Source: an uncultured Oscillospiraceae bacterium (GTDB lineage Bacteria; Bacillota; Clostridia; Oscillospirales; Ruminococcaceae). Taken from it: a stretch of 7,380 bases of DNA. This document shows positions 6,437-7,380 of this stretch, piece after piece. A model generated the notes under the pieces. The model ran no database searches. It was not told the DNA's origin and saw only the letters and a program-made list of their open reading frames with translations. Position 1 is the stretch's first letter. Each line of letters starts with the position of its first letter. Where the stretch lies: contig CAJTMU010000069.1 in the NCBI GenBank assembly GCA_910577365.1, positions 5,126 to 12,505 of the forward strand, written 5' to 3'. Made by a program: the position numbers and the translations under genes.

Positions 6437-6444
6437 ATTAACAA
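6427..6444. promoter_or_regulatory. Putative Rex operator overlapping the adhE -10 box
   Basis: GTGTTAAAATATTAACAA matches the clostridial Rex pattern TTGTTAA-N4-TTAACAA at 13 of 14 fixed positions; only the first base differs. Rex is a repressor that senses the NADH/NAD+ ratio and leaves DNA when NADH rises; adhE is a well-known target in clostridia. The rex gene is not in the window, so the assignment rests on motif and gene context. Confidence 0.75.
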
Positions 6445-6545
6445 GGCAGAAGAAAAGATGGCGTAAAAGCAAATCACTCTGACATCAGGGACAGATAACC
6501 AAATTTGTTCATTGTCAACTGTTGACCTATCAAGGGCTCTCTGCC
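6445..6545 (+). ncRNA. Candidate structured leader RNA of adhE
   Basis: GGCAGA (6445-6450), at the expected 5' end of the transcript, pairs perfectly with TCTGCC (6540-6545); GA (6452-6453) with TC (6538-6539) extends it past one bulged base. Inside, GCAAAT (6469-6474) can pair with ATTTGT (6503-6508), enclosing a CTCTG/CAGGG hairpin (6477-6481/6486-6490). GTCAA (6514-6518) pairs with TTGAC (6522-6526). The result is a multi-branched fold closed by its first bases, like a cis-acting RNA. I recognise no known riboswitch class. The pairs are short and could be chance. Confidence 0.3.
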
Positions 6546-6556
6546 ACCCAGTCCAA

Positions 6557-6590
6557 ATCGGAAATTTTCCGATATTTATTATTAAGGAGA
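6557..6590 (+). promoter_or_regulatory. Hairpin and ribosome binding site before adhE
   Basis: ATCGGAAA (6557-6564) and TTTCCGAT (6566-6573) are a perfect 8-bp inverted repeat with a 1-nt centre; as RNA it would form about six pairs with a small loop. The ribosome binding site AAGGAGA (6584-6590) lies outside it and stays free. The spacing decides the adhE start: the ATG at 6593 is only 2 nt away, the in-frame ATG at 6599 is 8 nt away, so 6599 is preferred. Confidence 0.55.
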
Positions 6591-6598
6591 AGATGACT

Positions 6599-7380
6599 AT
6601 GACAAACTACGAAATCGTTGACAGCGCGGAGAAGTTTGAAGAGGCTCTTAATAGAGTAAGAGCCGCTCAGAAGATATTTTCCGAATATACGCAGGAGCAG
6701 GTCGACAAAATCTTCCTGGCTGCCGCGTCCGCTGCCAATAAGCAGAGAATCCCGCTTGCCAAAATGGCGGTAGAAGAAACGGGAATGGGCGTCGTTGAAG
6801 ATAAGGTTATCAAGAACAACTACGCTTCGGAGCATATCTACAATGCTTTTAAGAATACCAAGACCTGCGGTATTATCGAGCGTGACGAGGCATACGGCGT
6901 TACAAAGGTAGCCAACCCTATCGGCGTTGTCGGTGCGGTTATCCCCACTACCAACCCTACCTCCACCGCGATATTCAAGTGCCTTGTTTCCCTCAAGACA
7001 AGAAACGGTATTATCATCAGCCCCCACCCCCGTGCTAAGAAGTGCACCATCGAGGCTGCTAAGATAGTTCTTGAGGCTGCCGTTAAGGCGGGCGCTCCCG
7101 AAGGTATCATTTCATGGATAGACGTTCCTTCGCTTGATCTCACAAATATGCTGATGAAGGAAGTTGACATTATTCTTGCGACAGGCGGTCCGGGCATGGT
7201 AAAATCCGCATATTCCAGCGGAAAGCCCGCTCTTGGCGTAGGTGCTGGTAACACTCCTGCGATTATCGACGAGTCCGCGGATATCCTGCTGGCGGTAAGT
7301 TCCATTATCCATTCCAAGACATTTGACAATGGTATGATATGCGCTTCTGAGCAATCCGTTATCGTTGCGGATAAGCTCTA
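6599..7380 (+). CDS. adhE: Aldehyde-alcohol dehydrogenase AdhE, N-terminal part (runs off the window)
   Basis: CoA-acylating acetaldehyde dehydrogenase half of AdhE, which reduces acetyl-CoA to acetaldehyde with NADH; the C-terminal iron-dependent alcohol dehydrogenase half, expected beyond the edge, would make ethanol. About 260 residues are visible of a protein usually near 870-890. Motifs fit the ALDH fold: PTTNPTS at 116-122, ATGGPG at 194-199, GVGAGNTPA at 213-221, and the catalytic cysteine at C248 in NGMICASEQ. The early segment YTQEQVDKIFLAAASAANKQRIPLAKMAVEETG is very AdhE-like. A single-domain acetaldehyde dehydrogenase cannot be excluded without the 3' end. Start at 6599 rather than 6593 from ribosome binding site spacing. 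Frequent AAC, ACC and ATC codons suggest high expression, as expected for a main fermentation enzyme. Regulation probably involves Rex at the promoter. Confidence 0.93.
   Translation, partial: MTNYEIVDSAEKFEEALNRVRAAQKIFSEYTQEQVDKIFLAAASAANKQRIPLAKMAVEETGMGVVEDKVIKNNYASEHIYNAFKNTKTCGIIERDEAYGVTKVANPIGVVGAVIPTTNPTSTAIFKCLVSLKTRNGIIISPHPRAKKCTIEAAKIVLEAAVKAGAPEGIISWIDVPSLDLTNMLMKEVDIILATGGPGMVKSAYSSGKPALGVGAGNTPAIIDESADILLAVSSIIHSKTFDNGMICASEQSVIVADKL

Noticed and set aside
6458..6466. Minimal start-stop frame ATG GCG TAA in the adhE leader
   Set aside because: Such a short frame arises easily by chance and its upstream purines are not a clear ribosome binding site.
6240..6482. 80-codon plus-strand frame before adhE
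   Set aside because: No ribosome binding site, Lys/Phe/Ser-rich product, and it runs over the adhE promoter and Rex operator; almost certainly non-coding.
6563..6577. CodY-like box (AATTTTCCGATATTT) before adhE
   Set aside because: Three mismatches to AATTTTCWGAAAATT, and the bases are better explained by the 6557-6573 hairpin.
6530..7329. Minus-strand frames opposite adhE
   Set aside because: Shadows of the adhE coding strand, whose motifs and catalytic cysteine are clear.
1..7380. CRISPR array, tRNA, rRNA, insertion sequence or prophage genes
   Set aside because: I looked on both strands and saw no regularly spaced repeats, no tRNA-like cloverleaf with a TTC loop, and no transposase, integrase or phage proteins.

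Overview
The window looks like chromosomal DNA from an anaerobic, gut-type clostridium, probably of the Ruminococcus/Oscillospiraceae group. This rests on Shine-Dalgarno-led genes at middling GC, Firmicutes-style TTGACA/TAAAAT promoters, a bacterial-type prolyl-tRNA synthetase with an editing insertion, and an AdhE-type fermentative dehydrogenase behind what looks like a clostridial Rex operator. All genes lie on the + strand. The taxonomic guess comes from protein and promoter style only; no search was run.

Layout. (1) Positions 1-1525 hold the 3' part of proS, cut by the left edge and followed by a hairpin that probably ends its transcript. (2) A near-consensus promoter at 1616-1644 leads into ilvB (1720-3408) and ilvN (3633-4103), the catalytic and regulatory subunits of acetolactate synthase, the first common enzyme of branched-chain amino acid synthesis. 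The two genes are unusually far apart (224 bp). The gap is filled by hairpins, including a 111-bp nested palindrome that can fold into a three-way junction. (3) Directly behind ilvN, with its own ribosome binding site, is a lipoprotein gene (4115-5040) broken by an in-frame TAG and a frameshift. (4) A five-copy heptamer repeat leads into a TTG-started LysR-family regulator (5146-6066). (5) A 532-bp gene-free stretch (6067-6598) is dense in inverted repeats and carries the control region of the last gene. (6) adhE begins at 6599 and runs off the right edge; its catalytic cysteine is present.

How it fits together. The ilv part makes acetolactate from pyruvate. The adhE part disposes of acetyl-CoA and NADH as ethanol. 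The clearest regulatory signal is a Rex-type operator (TGTTAA-N4-TTAACA) overlapping the -10 box of the adhE promoter, which would couple ethanol formation to NADH/NAD+. The adhE transcript appears to start with a roughly 155-nt leader whose first bases can pair with bases about 100 nt downstream, as in a structured leader RNA. The LysR protein has no evident target, but dyads lie just upstream of the adhE promoter.

No wholly new multi-gene system is visible. The most interesting material is non-coding: the ilvB-ilvN palindromic element, the adhE control region with its leader, and the dyads in the ilvB promoter. The decayed lipoprotein is the main coding oddity.
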